Positions 7,816 through 16,210 are shown, counted from the first letter of the stretch. The stretch is 64,000 nt of DNA from Chryseobacterium taichungense (GCF_900109935.1 NZ_FOBV01000007.1:1-64000); one strand, 5' to 3'. Made by a program: numbers and translations. The notes: generated by a model not told the origin, from the letters alone.

Positions 7816-7822
7816 ATCTACT

Positions 7823-7857
7823 CAAAGGTACGGAATTATCCGTTTTCAAACGGATAA
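7823..7857 (-). promoter_or_regulatory. promoter and overlapping operator of the HPP operon
   Basis: On the minus strand the -7 box is TACCTTTG (7830 to 7823), only 7 bases before the ATG, so the message may be nearly leaderless. Upstream of it a perfect 10-bp inverted repeat with a 2-base centre (TTATCCGTTT at 7836-7845, AAACGGATAA at 7848-7857) covers the expected -33 region, the usual place for a repressor site. Confidence 0.55.
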
Positions 7858-7880
7858 ATTTTCAGATTGTTTGTGATATT

Positions 7881-7902
7881 CGTTTTCAAACGACTACAAA
7901 CG
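7881..7902. promoter_or_regulatory. second copy of the operator core
   Basis: CGTTTTCAAACG at 7881-7892 repeats the core of the upstream palindrome (7841-7852) exactly 40 bases away, about four helical turns. A further half-site CAAACG follows at 7897-7902. Two sites on one DNA face suggest cooperative binding between the HPP and ssb promoters. Confidence 0.5.
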
Positions 7903-7925
7903 AATTTAAATAGTTTCGTACCGGC

Positions 7926-7952
7926 TTGAATTTCAGTTTTCGGCAATCTTTG
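7926..7952 (+). promoter_or_regulatory. possible ssb promoter
   Basis: TTG at 7926-7928 and AATCTTTG at 7945-7952 (one mismatch to TAnnTTTG), separated by 16 bases, lie about 65 bases before ssb. This is a weak match. Confidence 0.35.
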
Positions 7953-8016
7953 CAACAGAGATTTGAGAAACAGGTGAACGTCTCAGATTTAGTATTAATC
8001 TTTAAAAAATAGAATT

Positions 8017-8349
8017 ATGTCACTAAGAAACAAAGTAACATTAATCGGTTACACAGGAAAAGAAGTTGAAATGGTAAACTTCGAAAACGGAAGCGTAAAA
8101 GCAGTAGTATCTATTGCTACTAGCGATTATTACACCAATGCAAAAGGTGAGAAGGTAGAAGAAACACAATGGCATAATCTGATCGCTTTTGGGAAAACTG
8201 CCGAGATCTTTCAGAAATATGTTCCGAAAGGAAAAGAAATTGCGATTGAAGGTAAGCTTACATACAGATCATACGATGATAAAGACGGTGTAAAAAGGTA
8301 TATTACTGAGATCAGAGTAGATGAAATTCTGCTTTTGGGAGGCAAATAA
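8017..8349 (+). CDS. ssb: single-stranded DNA-binding protein, short form
   Basis: The protein has 110 residues and consists of one OB fold: LRNKVTLIGYTGKEVE at the N terminus, then ETQWHNLIAFGKTAEIFQKY and KGKEIAIEGKLTYRSYDDKD. It binds single-stranded DNA in replication, repair and recombination. It lacks the acidic C-terminal tail (DDDIPF type) that recruits partner proteins, so it is shorter than the main SSB of this group, which often keeps a second, tail-less copy like this one. The gene lies 11 bases before the HRDC gene and is probably co-transcribed with it. Confidence 0.88.
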   Translation: MSLRNKVTLIGYTGKEVEMVNFENGSVKAVVSIATSDYYTNAKGEKVEETQWHNLIAFGKTAEIFQKYVPKGKEIAIEGKLTYRSYDDKDGVKRYITEIRVDEILLLGGK

Positions 8350-8360
8350 TAAAAACACAA

Positions 8361-8816
8361 ATGATGAAAGTAAAAGTTTTTAAAATCAGACTGCAGCCAG
8401 AGTTTTTACATGATGATCAGCATATGCTTGATGATTTTCTCGAATCCCATCAGATTGTAAAAGTTGAAACGGCTTTTGTAAATGACGACAATTACTGGTC
8501 GGTGGTATTATATTTTGATGAATTGAAAATAACCGTCAACACAGTAAGAGAATCAAAGCAGACAAAATATACCGCTGAAAATGATGTACTGAGTTCTGAT
8601 GAAGAGAAAATCCTTTTTGCTCTCAAAGAATGGCGGTCCGAAAAAGCAAGAGCGCAGAACCTTCCGACGTATTTTATAGCAACGAATAAAGAACTGGCGT
8701 CCGTGGCAAAATATAAACCTGTACGCAAAGAAGAGCTCTTGGATATCAAAGGATTTGGGAAGCATAAGATAGAAAATTACGGAGAAGAGATTCTTGAAAT
8801 TTTAGAGAACATCTGA
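8361..8816 (+). CDS. HRDC-domain protein
   Basis: The protein has 151 residues (150 if the second ATG at 8364 is used). Residues about 80-151 form an HRDC domain: ILFALKEWRSEKARAQNLP, IATNKELASVAKYKPVRKEE and LLDIKGFGKHKIENYGEEIL, the nucleic-acid-binding module at the C terminus of RecQ helicases and RNase D. Here it stands without a helicase or nuclease domain. The N-terminal half is an unassigned small alpha/beta region. Its place directly after ssb fits a role on DNA, which is an inference. Confidence 0.8.
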   Translation: MMKVKVFKIRLQPEFLHDDQHMLDDFLESHQIVKVETAFVNDDNYWSVVLYFDELKITVNTVRESKQTKYTAENDVLSSDEEKILFALKEWRSEKARAQNLPTYFIATNKELASVAKYKPVRKEELLDIKGFGKHKIENYGEEILEILENI

Positions 8817-8850
8817 TTATTTAATAGAAACACAAGTGATGAATAATCCT

Positions 8851-8884
8851 GAGCTGGAGAAGATTGTTTCTTCAGCTCTTATTT
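8851..8884 (+). terminator. intrinsic terminator after the HRDC gene
   Basis: GAGCTGGAGAA at 8851-8861 pairs with TTCTTCAGCTC at 8868-8878 (one G-U pair), followed by TTATTT. Confidence 0.7.
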
Positions 8885-8909
8885 GTAGGATAAAGTCAGT
8901 TCAATTCCT

Positions 8910-8917
8910 TATTTTTG
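8910..8917 (+). promoter_or_regulatory. -7 box for hisS
   Basis: TATTTTTG matches TAnnTTTG and lies 38 bases before the hisS ATG, just after the preceding terminator. A TTTG at 8882-8885 is a possible but rather distant -33 element. Confidence 0.6.
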
Positions 8918-8955
8918 CAGCACTTATACATTAATCATCATTTATCAATTATAGA

Positions 8956-10308
8956 ATGAAACCAGGTTTAGCAAAAGGGACGAGAGATTTTACAGCATTG
9001 GAAGTTGCAAGAAGAAGATTTATTATTACGACTTTACAGAAAAACTTCGAATTATTCGGGTTCCAGCCATTGGAAACACCGAGCTTTGAAAATCTTTCGA
9101 CATTAACGGGGAAATATGGAGAAGAAGGAGACCGCCTGATTTTTAAGATTTTAAATTCAGGAGATTATACTTCAAAAGTAAATCAGGAAGACTGGGAGAA
9201 CAAAAATCATCAGAAATTAACTTCGCAGATTTCTGATAAAGCCCTTCGTTACGATCTTACTGTACCTTTTGCAAGATTTGTAGCGATGAACCACAATCAG
9301 CTGACTTTTCCTTTTAAAAGGTATCAGATTCAGCCGGTATGGAGGGCAGATCGTCCTCAAAAGGGAAGATTCAGAGAATTCTATCAATGTGATGCGGATG
9401 TGGTGGGCAGCGAAAGCCTTTTGCAGGAAGTTGATCTGGTTCAGTTATATTTGAAGTCATTTGCCGAATTGGGTGTTTCTGTAACAATTCATATCAATAA
9501 CAGAAAAATACTCTCTGGCCTTGCAGACTATGCCGGGATCGCAGATAAGCTTATTGATTTCACGGTAGCGCTGGATAAGCTGGATAAAATAGGAAAAGAT
9601 GGCGTAGTTAAAGAACTTCTTGAAAGAGGAATTGCTCAGGAATCTATTGATAAACTGGATTTTCTTTTTACCCAATCCGATGATGCATTGGAAAATCTTC
9701 TTCAGCTGAAAGAAAAGTTTGCAGGAAACGAAACCGGATTAAAAGGGGTAGAAGAATTGGAATTCGTGATCACGCAATCTTTGAATTTGGGTGTTGATAT
9801 TCAGAATCTGGTATTTGATATCACGCTTGCAAGAGGATTGGATTATTACACCGGAGCGATCTTCGAAGTGAAAGCTGATGAAGTTCAGATGGGCTCTATC
9901 GGTGGCGGTGGAAGATATGATAACCTTACAGAAGTTTTCGGAGTTAAAAATATTCCGGGAATAGGGATCTCGTTTGGTTTAGACAGAATTTACCTGGTTA
10001 TGGAAGAGTTGGGATTATTTCCTGAAGAAGCCACCTCAAAAGTGGAGTTTCTGTTTGCTAATTTCGGAGGTGATGAAACATTAGAAGCTTTAAAAATCAT
10101 CAAACAGTTAAGAGAAAAAGAAATTTCTGCCGAACTTTATCCTGAATCTGCAAAGATCGGAAAGCAGTTTATATATGCTGAGAAAAAAGGAATTAAAAAT
10201 CTTGTTTTCCTTGGCGAGGAAGAAATTAAGAACGGAAATGTAACATATAAGGACCTTGAAGCAGGAGAGCAGAAAACGGTTACTTTAGAAGAGTTTTTAA
10301 ACAAATAA
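8956..10308 (+). CDS. hisS: histidine--tRNA ligase
   Basis: The protein has 450 residues, the normal size of a class II HisRS. It joins histidine to tRNA-His in the cytoplasm. Class II motifs are visible: motif 1 near [11 protein letters not shown], the ATP/histidine site [14 protein letters not shown], motif 2 [20 protein letters not shown] followed by [10 protein letters not shown], the HisRS-specific [14 protein letters not shown] and motif 3 [11 protein letters not shown]. Residues about 360-450 form the anticodon-binding domain. The gene has its own promoter and lies 26 bases before the chromate transporter gene, with no terminator between, so some read-through is likely. Confidence 0.95.
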   Translation: MKPGLAKGTRDFTALEVARRRFIITTLQKNFELFGFQPLETPSFENLSTLTGKYGEEGDRLIFKILNSGDYTSKVNQEDWENKNHQKLTSQISDKALRYDLTVPFARFVAMNHNQLTFPFKRYQIQPVWRADRPQKGRFREFYQCDADVVGSESLLQEVDLVQLYLKSFAELGVSVTIHINNRKILSGLADYAGIADKLIDFTVALDKLDKIGKDGVVKELLERGIAQESIDKLDFLFTQSDDALENLLQLKEKFAGNETGLKGVEELEFVITQSLNLGVDIQNLVFDITLARGLDYYTGAIFEVKADEVQMGSIGGGGRYDNLTEVFGVKNIPGIGISFGLDRIYLVMEELGLFPEEATSKVEFLFANFGGDETLEALKIIKQLREKEISAELYPESAKIGKQFIYAEKKGIKNLVFLGEEEIKNGNVTYKDLEAGEQKTVTLEEFLNK

Positions 10309-10334
10309 TATCATCCTGAGAATTCTGTAATGCC

Positions 10335-11465
10335 ATGAAAAATACAGAAGACTTAAAAGAAATAGCTAAACTTTTTCTCAAATTGGGAATCATAGGTTTC
10401 GGCGGGCCGGCTGCACATATTTCAATGATGCAGGATGAAGTTGTTACCAAAAGAAAATGGCTTACACAACAGCATTTTTTAGATCTGATAGGAGCAACCA
10501 ATTTAATTCCCGGTCCCAACAGTACAGAAATGGCGATCCATATAGGAAGAGAAAAAGGAGGTTGGAAAGGATTAATTACTGCAGGAGTTTGTTTTATTCT
10601 TCCTGCAGTTTTTATTACAGGTATTTTTGCCTGGCTGTATAAAAAATACGGATCATTACCTGAAGTTCAGCCTTTTGTGTATGGTATTAAGCCCGCTATC
10701 ATCGCGGTTATTTTATCTGCAATTTTTCCGCTGGCAAAAAAATCTTTGAAAACAGGGCTGTTGATTGTTTTAGGATTGCTTGTGTTGACAGGATCATTAT
10801 TGGGTGTTAATGAAATCCTTCTTCTTTTTGGCGCCGGGATAATTTATGTCTTTTTATATTTTATAAACTCCGGAAAGTCGAAAGATTTAAAAAATCTTAT
10901 TCCCATTATTTCTTTACATGCGTCGGGAAACGATTTATTATCTCCATTAAATATTAAATTATTTCTTATTTTCCTTAAAGTTGGCGCTATTCTTTACGGA
11001 AGCGGTTATGTATTGTTTGCGTTTCTGGATGCTGAGCTTGTCTCTACAGGATTGATGACAAGAAAGCAACTGATAGACGCTATTGCCGTAGGACAATTCA
11101 CTCCCGGACCGGTTTTTTCTTCGGTGACTTTTATAGGATATCAGATTAACGGATGGACCGGAGCTGCCGTTTCAACTCTCGGGATTTTCTTGCCGTCATT
11201 TCTTTTCGTTGCTTTGCTTAATCCTTTAGTAAAGAAAATGAGGAAATCAACAATTTTTTCATTATTTCTGGATGCGGTAAATGTTGCTTCCGTTGCTATT
11301 ATTGTATCCGTATGCATTAGCATGGGAGTGGATACTGTTACTGACTGGAGGACGATTCTGATTGCTGTTGTCTGTCTTTTTCTAAGCTTTGTATATAGAA
11401 AAATCAATAGTGCTCTGATTGTTGTTTTGGGTTCTGTAATGGGATATCTGCTGACTTTTATGTAA
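10335..11465 (+). CDS. chromate transporter, ChrA/CHR family
   Basis: The protein has 376 residues and two tandem CHR domains. The first shows LGIIGFGGPAAHISMMQDEV and GPNSTEMAIHIGREKGGWKG, the second LIDAIAVGQFTPGPVFSSVT, with about ten to twelve hydrophobic segments overall. Long-chain ChrA proteins export chromate, and related ones probably other anions such as sulfate. The actual substrate cannot be told from sequence. It follows hisS by 26 bases and precedes the acetyltransferase by 11, so the three may share a transcript. Confidence 0.88.
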   Translation: MKNTEDLKEIAKLFLKLGIIGFGGPAAHISMMQDEVVTKRKWLTQQHFLDLIGATNLIPGPNSTEMAIHIGREKGGWKGLITAGVCFILPAVFITGIFAWLYKKYGSLPEVQPFVYGIKPAIIAVILSAIFPLAKKSLKTGLLIVLGLLVLTGSLLGVNEILLLFGAGIIYVFLYFINSGKSKDLKNLIPIISLHASGNDLLSPLNIKLFLIFLKVGAILYGSGYVLFAFLDAELVSTGLMTRKQLIDAIAVGQFTPGPVFSSVTFIGYQINGWTGAAVSTLGIFLPSFLFVALLNPLVKKMRKSTIFSLFLDAVNVASVAIIVSVCISMGVDTVTDWRTILIAVVCLFLSFVYRKINSALIVVLGSVMGYLLTFM

Positions 11466-11476
11466 ATCATTATTTT

Positions 11477-12118
11477 ATGGACGGACAAGTTTCATCAGAC
11501 CTTATTGAAAAGTGGCTTAAAGCATGGTCATTGTCAAGACAGCTGCCATTGCCCGTGCATTATAAATCAGGATTGATGGTGGATGTAAGAGAAGAAAAGC
11601 AAAGCAAGCGTTATGTATTCCCAACATGTAATGATGATTTTTTTGAACTGGCACAAACCATTAATGAACCCTGGATTTTCCTGAAAGTATGTGCATCTTT
11701 CGAGGAATTTAAAGACAAAATCCCGGAAAGATGGGTCTTGCAGCCACAAGGATACATGATGTACTGCTCTTCTCCTATGGAATTTGCAGATAAAAACTTA
11801 CCGGATAAATACAGATTCGAATATAAACAGTATGAATCTACTTTTTTGGTCAATATTATGGAAAATAATGTCGTAGCTTCATCAGGACGCATCGTATTTG
11901 TTGATGATCTTGCTGTGTATGACAGAATTTTTACGGAAAAAGATCATCGAAGAAAAGGCTTGGCGAGCTTTTTAATGAAAGAGCTTGAAAAAATAGCACT
12001 GTCAAAAGGCTTTTTTAATAATTTTTTGGTTGCCACAGAACAAGGTAAAAAACTATATGAATTATTAGGCTGGAAACTCTACAGTCTTTATACGTCTATT
12101 GTCATTGAGAGAGAATAA
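11477..12118 (+). CDS. GNAT-family N-acetyltransferase
   Basis: The protein has 213 residues. The acetyl-CoA binding motif A is in the C-terminal third: FTEKDHRRKGLASFLMKELE (about 153-172), where RRKGLA is the Q/RxxGxG/A pyrophosphate loop, followed by VATEQGKKLYELLGWKLYS, the usual ending in which a residue-GxxLYxxxGF-like segment closes the fold. The N-terminal 100 residues are not recognised and probably set the substrate. The gene starts 11 bases after the chromate transporter stop. The substrate is unknown. Confidence 0.8.
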   Translation: MDGQVSSDLIEKWLKAWSLSRQLPLPVHYKSGLMVDVREEKQSKRYVFPTCNDDFFELAQTINEPWIFLKVCASFEEFKDKIPERWVLQPQGYMMYCSSPMEFADKNLPDKYRFEYKQYESTFLVNIMENNVVASSGRIVFVDDLAVYDRIFTEKDHRRKGLASFLMKELEKIALSKGFFNNFLVATEQGKKLYELLGWKLYSLYTSIVIERE

Positions 12119-12125
12119 ATGTCAA

Positions 12126-12251
12126 AATATTACTTCACAACGTAAGAATATCTTTTTACCTCGTGCCAAAGTAAAACCACCACGTAAAAAAGTAACTTTA
12201 CATCTCAAGAGTGTAACCTTACCTTGTAAAAAAGTAACCTTACATCAAAAG
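12126..12251. repeat. six degenerate copies of a 21-base tandem repeat
   Basis: Six contiguous 21-base units begin at 12126, 12147, 12168, 12189, 12210 and 12231. The last four are most alike (for example AAAGTAACCTTACATCAAAAG). Read in the frame of the first base each unit gives a seven-residue word of the type KVTLxxK. No ATG opens that frame and only a TTG inside the acetyltransferase gene could start it, so I list it as a repeat and not as a gene. It fills the gap before the methyltransferase gene. Confidence 0.7.
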
Positions 12252-12345
12252 AATAATAAAAAGTCCTTTTTAATCAAATTCCTTTTAAATAGGATTGTAA
12301 TTGCAGTTACATTTATTTTTATATTTTTAGACCCAAAATATAGTC

Positions 12346-13143
12346 ATGAAAAACTATTTAGAAATCAACAAAAAATCCTGGAATGCCAAAGTTGAGCCTC
12401 ATTTACAATCGGATTTTTATTTTGTGAATGAATTTTTAGAGGGGAGAACCTCACTGAATTCTATCGAGTTGGAACTTTTAGGTGATATAAAAGATAAAAA
12501 AATTCTGCACCTGCAATGCCATTTTGGTCAGGATTCAATTTCTCTTTCCCGGCTTGGCGCTGAAGTTACAGGAATTGATTTGTCGGATAAAGCCATTGAT
12601 GCAGCAAAAGAGCTGGCCCGAAAAAGTGGTAACAACACACAGTTTATTTGCACAGATTTATACAATCTCCCGAATGTTCTTGATCAGCAGTTTGATATTG
12701 TCTTTACTAGCTACGGAACAATTGGCTGGCTGCCGGATCTGGAGCGGTGGGCAAACGTTATTTCACATTTTCTTAAGCCTGATGGAAAATTCATTATGGC
12801 AGAATTTCATCCAGTCGTATGGATGTTTGATGATGATTTTGAAGGGGTGAAATACAATTATTTTAATGAAAAACCGATCGTAGAAACTTATGAAGGTACC
12901 TATGCAGATCAGTCTGCAGATATTATTCAGGAATATGTGATGTGGAACCATTCTCTGGCAGAGGTTCTTCAAAGTTTGATTAATAATGGAATCGATATTC
13001 ATCAGTTTAAAGAATACGACTGGTCACCCTATCCTTGTTTCAGGCATGTAGAAGAATTTGAAAAAGGAAAATGGAGAATTCCGCAATTTGGAAATAAGAT
13101 CCCGCTTGTTTTTGCGATAGAAGCACAAAAAAAGTCATCGTAG
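12346..13143 (+). CDS. class I SAM-dependent methyltransferase
   Basis: The protein has 265 residues. Motif I is KKILHLQCHFGQDSISLSRLG (about 50-70), with an unusual HLQCHFGQD in place of the common DLGCGxG, as in a known subgroup of small-molecule methyltransferases. The acidic motif is VTGIDLSDKAI, and FDIVFTSYGTIGWLPDL and FLKPDGKFIMAEFHP correspond to later motifs. It moves a methyl group from SAM to an unknown acceptor. The stop codon lies inside the terminator hairpin that follows. It is preceded by the 21-base repeat array and appears monocistronic. Confidence 0.85.
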   Translation: MKNYLEINKKSWNAKVEPHLQSDFYFVNEFLEGRTSLNSIELELLGDIKDKKILHLQCHFGQDSISLSRLGAEVTGIDLSDKAIDAAKELARKSGNNTQFICTDLYNLPNVLDQQFDIVFTSYGTIGWLPDLERWANVISHFLKPDGKFIMAEFHPVVWMFDDDFEGVKYNYFNEKPIVETYEGTYADQSADIIQEYVMWNHSLAEVLQSLINNGIDIHQFKEYDWSPYPCFRHVEEFEKGKWRIPQFGNKIPLVFAIEAQKKSS

Positions 13144-13163
13144 TTTCAAATTACGATGACTTT
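13127..13163. terminator. bidirectional terminator between convergent genes
   Basis: AAAGTCATCGTA at 13131-13142 and TACGATGACTTT at 13152-13163 form a perfect 12-bp stem that contains the methyltransferase stop codon. On the minus strand seven T residues follow (13133 to 13127), so it is a strong terminator for the small membrane protein gene as well. Confidence 0.85.
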
Positions 13164-13193
13164 CTGAATATATGAATGTTAAAATAACTAGTC

Positions 13194-13451
13194 TTATCCT
13201 ACAGTTTCCTGTGCTTTATTTACAGTATCCTGTGCTTTGTTTTTAAATTCATCTGCTTTGTCCTGAACCTGGGAAGCGACATTATTAGCTTTATCTTTAA
13301 GATCATTTCCCCATTTGTTTAGGTTATCCTTTGCATTGTTGATTTTATCTTTTACCATTTGTTTTTGTTCAGGGCTTGAATTTTTATATTTCCAATATGC
13401 TAAAGCTCCAAGACCAACTAACGCTAATAAACCTTTTGTCTTATTTCCCAT
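13194..13451 (-). CDS. small membrane-anchored, LEA/YtxH-like protein
   Basis: The protein has 85 residues. One hydrophobic segment near the N terminus (GLLALVGLGALAYW, about 7-20) is followed by a highly charged helix with 11-residue-like periodicity (KDKINNAKDNLNKWGNDLKD, then repeated DKA, NKAQ words). This is the make-up of YtxH-type and LEA-like stress proteins, which are predicted to be membrane-anchored and largely unstructured. No catalytic residues are seen. It is monocistronic and ends in the shared terminator. Confidence 0.7.
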   Translation of the reverse strand: MGNKTKGLLALVGLGALAYWKYKNSSPEQKQMVKDKINNAKDNLNKWGNDLKDKANNVASQVQDKADEFKNKAQDTVNKAQETVG

Positions 13452-13549
13452 GATTTCTATTTTTTAAATGTTAATACTAAAATTTGTTATTAGTAAACAT
13501 GTAAAATACGTGCCAAAAAAAATGACAGAAATATAAAATAATGTTAAAT

Positions 13550-14392
13550 TTAATTGAAAGTTTCTAAATTTTCCCCGTCAAAACTTGCAAAAACCATAGT
13601 AGGATAGGAGTCTTGATGATAGCTATTTCCATCTTTGTCAATGGCAATAGCTCCTGCGAATCCGTCGATTGTTTTCAGTTCTTCAAACGTTTTCTCAAAA
13701 GCATTTTGCAGAGACATTCCGTCAGTAACTCTTGTGACGATCTTTGCTGCTGTTGCATTGCTTACGATATCTTCACCCACTCCTGTACAGCTTACAGCAC
13801 AGAAAGCATTGGCATAATTTCCGGCCACGGTTGCAGAATCGGAAATCCTTCCCGGAATCTCAAATCCTTTCCCACCTGTAGAGGTGGCAACGGCTAATTT
13901 CCCGTTTTTATCAATCACGACGCAGCCGACGGTGCCTTTTCCGCCATTGTTTAATTTTGCCTGATATTCTTCTCTTCTTTTCGGAATTTCCGTTGAAAAG
14001 TTTTCAAAGCCGTGCTCTGTGGCATATTTTTTCGCTCCGCTTCCGCCTAAGACCCTGTCGTCTTCTTTCATGAGCGCTTTTGCTACAAAAATTGGATTTT
14101 TTACATCCTGAATGTTAATCACGCCGCTCATTTTTTCGGTTTTTCCATCCATAATAGCAGCACTCATCCTGATCACTCCGTCACTCTGGATTTGAGATCC
14201 TGTACCTGCATTGTAGAGCTCATCATCTTCAAGCAGGGAAACGGCAAATGCTGCAGTATCAAACGCCGAATGATACTGTAAATATTCAAAGGTTCTTTTT
14301 ACAATTTCCTTTAAAGATTCCTGCTTCGCCGTTTTTACTTCATGACTCTGATCACTTTCAGAGAAAAATCCACCGTGAATTATTACCTTCAT
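13550..14392 (-). CDS. isoaspartyl peptidase / L-asparaginase (Ntn hydrolase)
   Basis: The protein has 280 residues from the ATG at 14392; a longer TTG start 33 bases upstream would overlap the previous gene and is less likely. The family features are MKVIIHGGFF at the N terminus, NAGTGS, VLGGSGA and, before the autocleavage site, GGKGTVGCVVID with Thr154 as the nucleophile released by self-processing. Such enzymes cleave beta-aspartyl dipeptides, including beta-Asp-Arg, the product of cyanophycinase. It is the last gene of the operon cyanophycinase, DUF1275, isoaspartyl peptidase, with a 1-base gap from the preceding stop, so finishing cyanophycin breakdown is the likely role. Confidence 0.88.
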   Translation of the reverse strand: MKVIIHGGFFSESDQSHEVKTAKQESLKEIVKRTFEYLQYHSAFDTAAFAVSLLEDDELYNAGTGSQIQSDGVIRMSAAIMDGKTEKMSGVINIQDVKNPIFVAKALMKEDDRVLGGSGAKKYATEHGFENFSTEIPKRREEYQAKLNNGGKGTVGCVVIDKNGKLAVATSTGGKGFEIPGRISDSATVAGNYANAFCAVSCTGVGEDIVSNATAAKIVTRVTDGMSLQNAFEKTFEELKTIDGFAGAIAIDKDGNSYHQDSYPTMVFASFDGENLETFN

Positions 14393-14393
14393 T

Positions 14394-15110
14394 TTAATGT
14401 TGTTTTTTGTAGACAAGATAGCCAATTTTTATAAAATCATATATGATCCCCGACACTAAAATAGCTGCTGCCAGGATAAGTATCTTTAAAGTAATGAAAC
14501 CGTAAAGCGTTCCTCCGGTAATTCCTCCCAGAAAGAAAAAACCGATGATTGAGATTCTAAGCTTTACAGAAGAAAGAAGCTTTTTTCTCTGCTCTGCTTC
14601 TTTGTAGAAAAAAAGCTGTGAAAGTTCAATTCCTAAATCCGTAAATAGCCCTGTAAGGTGTGTGGTTCTAACGGTTGCATTGGAAATGGTCGTCACCAGA
14701 GAATTCTGCAAACCCATGGCAAAAAGCAGGATAAAAGAAAGCAGTACCGAATTGTATGCAATGAAATAATTTCCCCATAGGCCTGCGCAGAGTAAAAGTA
14801 AGCATTCAATTAGAGTAGGAATGATGTATAAGTATTTACTGTTCCTTCGGGAAGCAATTTCGATCATAAAATTGGAAGCAAATGATCCAAAGAAGAAGAA
14901 AAGAATGTACAAGAAGTATACAGTGCCTTTCCAGAACTGTAAATTGAATACCTCATCAATAAAGAATGCAAAATGGCCTGTAACATTCGTTGTAAGGGTC
15001 TGAACAGATAAATATCCTGCTACATTTACGATACCGGCGACAAAAGACAGTAAGCAGGCAATACGAAGATTGTGGTAATAAGTTCTTGTCCTGCCTTTAT
15101 GTCTGAACAT
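14394..15110 (-). CDS. YoaK/DUF1275-family membrane protein
   Basis: The protein has 238 residues and about six hydrophobic segments. The conserved DUF1275 region is LLSFVAGIVNVAGYLSVQTL, followed by TTNVTGH and, later, AMGLQNSLVTTISNATVRTT and HLTGLFTDLG. The family is widespread, and its function is not established; transport has been suggested. The gene lies 12 bases after cyanophycinase and 1 base before the isoaspartyl peptidase, so it is embedded in a cyanophycin-degradation operon. A role in moving cyanophycin, its dipeptides or their products is an inference from position only. Confidence 0.82.
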   Translation of the reverse strand: MFRHKGRTRTYYHNLRIACLLSFVAGIVNVAGYLSVQTLTTNVTGHFAFFIDEVFNLQFWKGTVYFLYILFFFFGSFASNFMIEIASRRNSKYLYIIPTLIECLLLLCAGLWGNYFIAYNSVLLSFILLFAMGLQNSLVTTISNATVRTTHLTGLFTDLGIELSQLFFYKEAEQRKKLLSSVKLRISIIGFFFLGGITGGTLYGFITLKILILAAAILVSGIIYDFIKIGYLVYKKQH

Positions 15111-15122
15111 GCTTTAAATTTT

Positions 15123-16013
15123 TTATTTTTCCTGAGAAATCGGATTAAATTGAGAATTCTCGATGGTCAGGGTTTTAGTAGTGAGGTCATAATGATCGTT
15201 CATAGACATTACATGCACGGTGAGATTATCAATAGAAATAGGCTCTCCGAGATTGATGTTGGTGAGATTGGTATCTTTAATAAATCTTCCGTCTACAAGA
15301 ATGACAAGCCCGGAGCCAACAGCAGTCATTACATCATTATGAATAAAAAGTCCCGTATCTTCTCCCAGGCCGATCCCAAGCGTTCTGGGATTGTTCACTA
15401 CAGCCTGGAAAAGTCTTCCGATTCTTCCCCTCTGCACGAAATGCGTATCGATGATCACATTATCAATAAGTCCTAATCCCTGTGTGGTTTTTATTTCGCC
15501 TTTCAGCAAAGCTTCAGAACTGCTCCCCTGATAGATCATATTTTCAGAAGCAGCGGCAGCCCCGGCAGAAGTTCCGGAATAAATAAAATCCTGCTCCTGA
15601 TATTTCAGCAAAATTGTATCGTGGAATCTTGTCCCTCCAAGAATGGATGTCAGTCTCAGCTGATCTCCTCCTGTAAACATGACAACATCGGCAGCGTTGG
15701 CTCTTGCGACGATAGCGTCAGAGTTGGCTTCTTCACGGTTGTGAATATCAAGAATATTTACATTTTTTGCGCCTAGAAACTCAAAAGCTTTTTTATATTC
15801 TGCGCCTACGATCTGTGGAATCTGTGAGGCTGTCGTAATAATTTCAATGACAGAATTTTCCTTATTTTTAGATTCGTTGATAATTTTTCTAAGAATTCCT
15901 CTCTCAAAAAAGTTCAGGTTTTTTTCGATATTCTGATCAAAATCAGTTTCGGCAAAACTTCCTTTGTTTACAGCACCGCCGATTACAATTAATTTTCCAA
16001 CAGGTTTCGTCAT
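15123..16013 (-). CDS. cphB: cyanophycinase
   Basis: The protein has 296 residues from the ATG at 16013; a TTG nine bases upstream overlaps the -7 box and is rejected. It belongs to peptidase family S51: GKLIVIGGAVNKG at the N terminus, FTGGDQLRL, the nucleophile elbow SGTSAGAAA with Ser149, and DTHFVQRGRIGRL with the conserved histidine, followed by GIGLGEDTGL. Cyanophycinase is an exopeptidase that splits the Asp-Arg polymer cyanophycin into beta-Asp-Arg dipeptides. It heads the degradation operon and is divergent from cphA across a 197-base gap. Confidence 0.93.
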   Translation of the reverse strand: MTKPVGKLIVIGGAVNKGSFAETDFDQNIEKNLNFFERGILRKIINESKNKENSVIEIITTASQIPQIVGAEYKKAFEFLGAKNVNILDIHNREEANSDAIVARANAADVVMFTGGDQLRLTSILGGTRFHDTILLKYQEQDFIYSGTSAGAAAASENMIYQGSSSEALLKGEIKTTQGLGLIDNVIIDTHFVQRGRIGRLFQAVVNNPRTLGIGLGEDTGLFIHNDVMTAVGSGLVILVDGRFIKDTNLTNINLGEPISIDNLTVHVMSMNDHYDLTTKTLTIENSQFNPISQEK

Positions 16014-16019
16014 AGGCTG

Positions 16020-16027
16020 CAAATTTA
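16020..16027 (-). promoter_or_regulatory. -7 box for the cphB operon
   Basis: TAAATTTG on the minus strand ends only 6 bases before the ATG at 16013, so the transcript is predicted to be leaderless or nearly so. Confidence 0.55.
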
Positions 16028-16157
16028 AAAAATTATTAACAGCTGAGAAAATTCAGGGTACATAAAATTGATTTTGAGGATTTTAGAATGATAAAAAAAT
16101 CCAGATTATTTTTAGTAAATATTCAAGCGTGGTATAGTTTTGTTTAGGGTTTTGCAT

Positions 16158-16165
16158 TATCTTTG
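16158..16165 (+). promoter_or_regulatory. -7 box for cphA
   Basis: TATCTTTG matches TAnnTTTG and lies 45 bases before the cphA ATG. A TTTG at 16139-16142 is a possible -33 element, although its 15-base spacing is short. Confidence 0.55.
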
Positions 16166-16210
16166 ATTCTAAATGCAGTTATTGTTAACTATTAAAAATG
16201 CAAATAGATT

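Noticed and set aside
8017..8349. Truncated ssb
   Set aside because: The OB fold is complete and the frame ends cleanly; short tail-less SSBs are a regular second copy in Bacteroidota.
12099..12395. 98-residue open frame containing the KVTL repeats
   Set aside because: It can start only at a TTG inside the acetyltransferase gene, has no ATG and runs into the methyltransferase gene in another frame. I kept the DNA repeat instead.
14393..14425. Upstream TTG start for the isoaspartyl peptidase
   Set aside because: It would overlap the DUF1275 gene by over 30 bases, while the ATG at 14392 begins exactly at the conserved MKVIIHGG.
16014..16022. Upstream TTG start for cyanophycinase
   Set aside because: The TTG belongs to the TAAATTTG -7 box, and the ATG at 16013 fits the conserved N terminus. 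The same argument excludes the upstream TTG starts of rpsF (44416) and the SAM hydrolase (46882).
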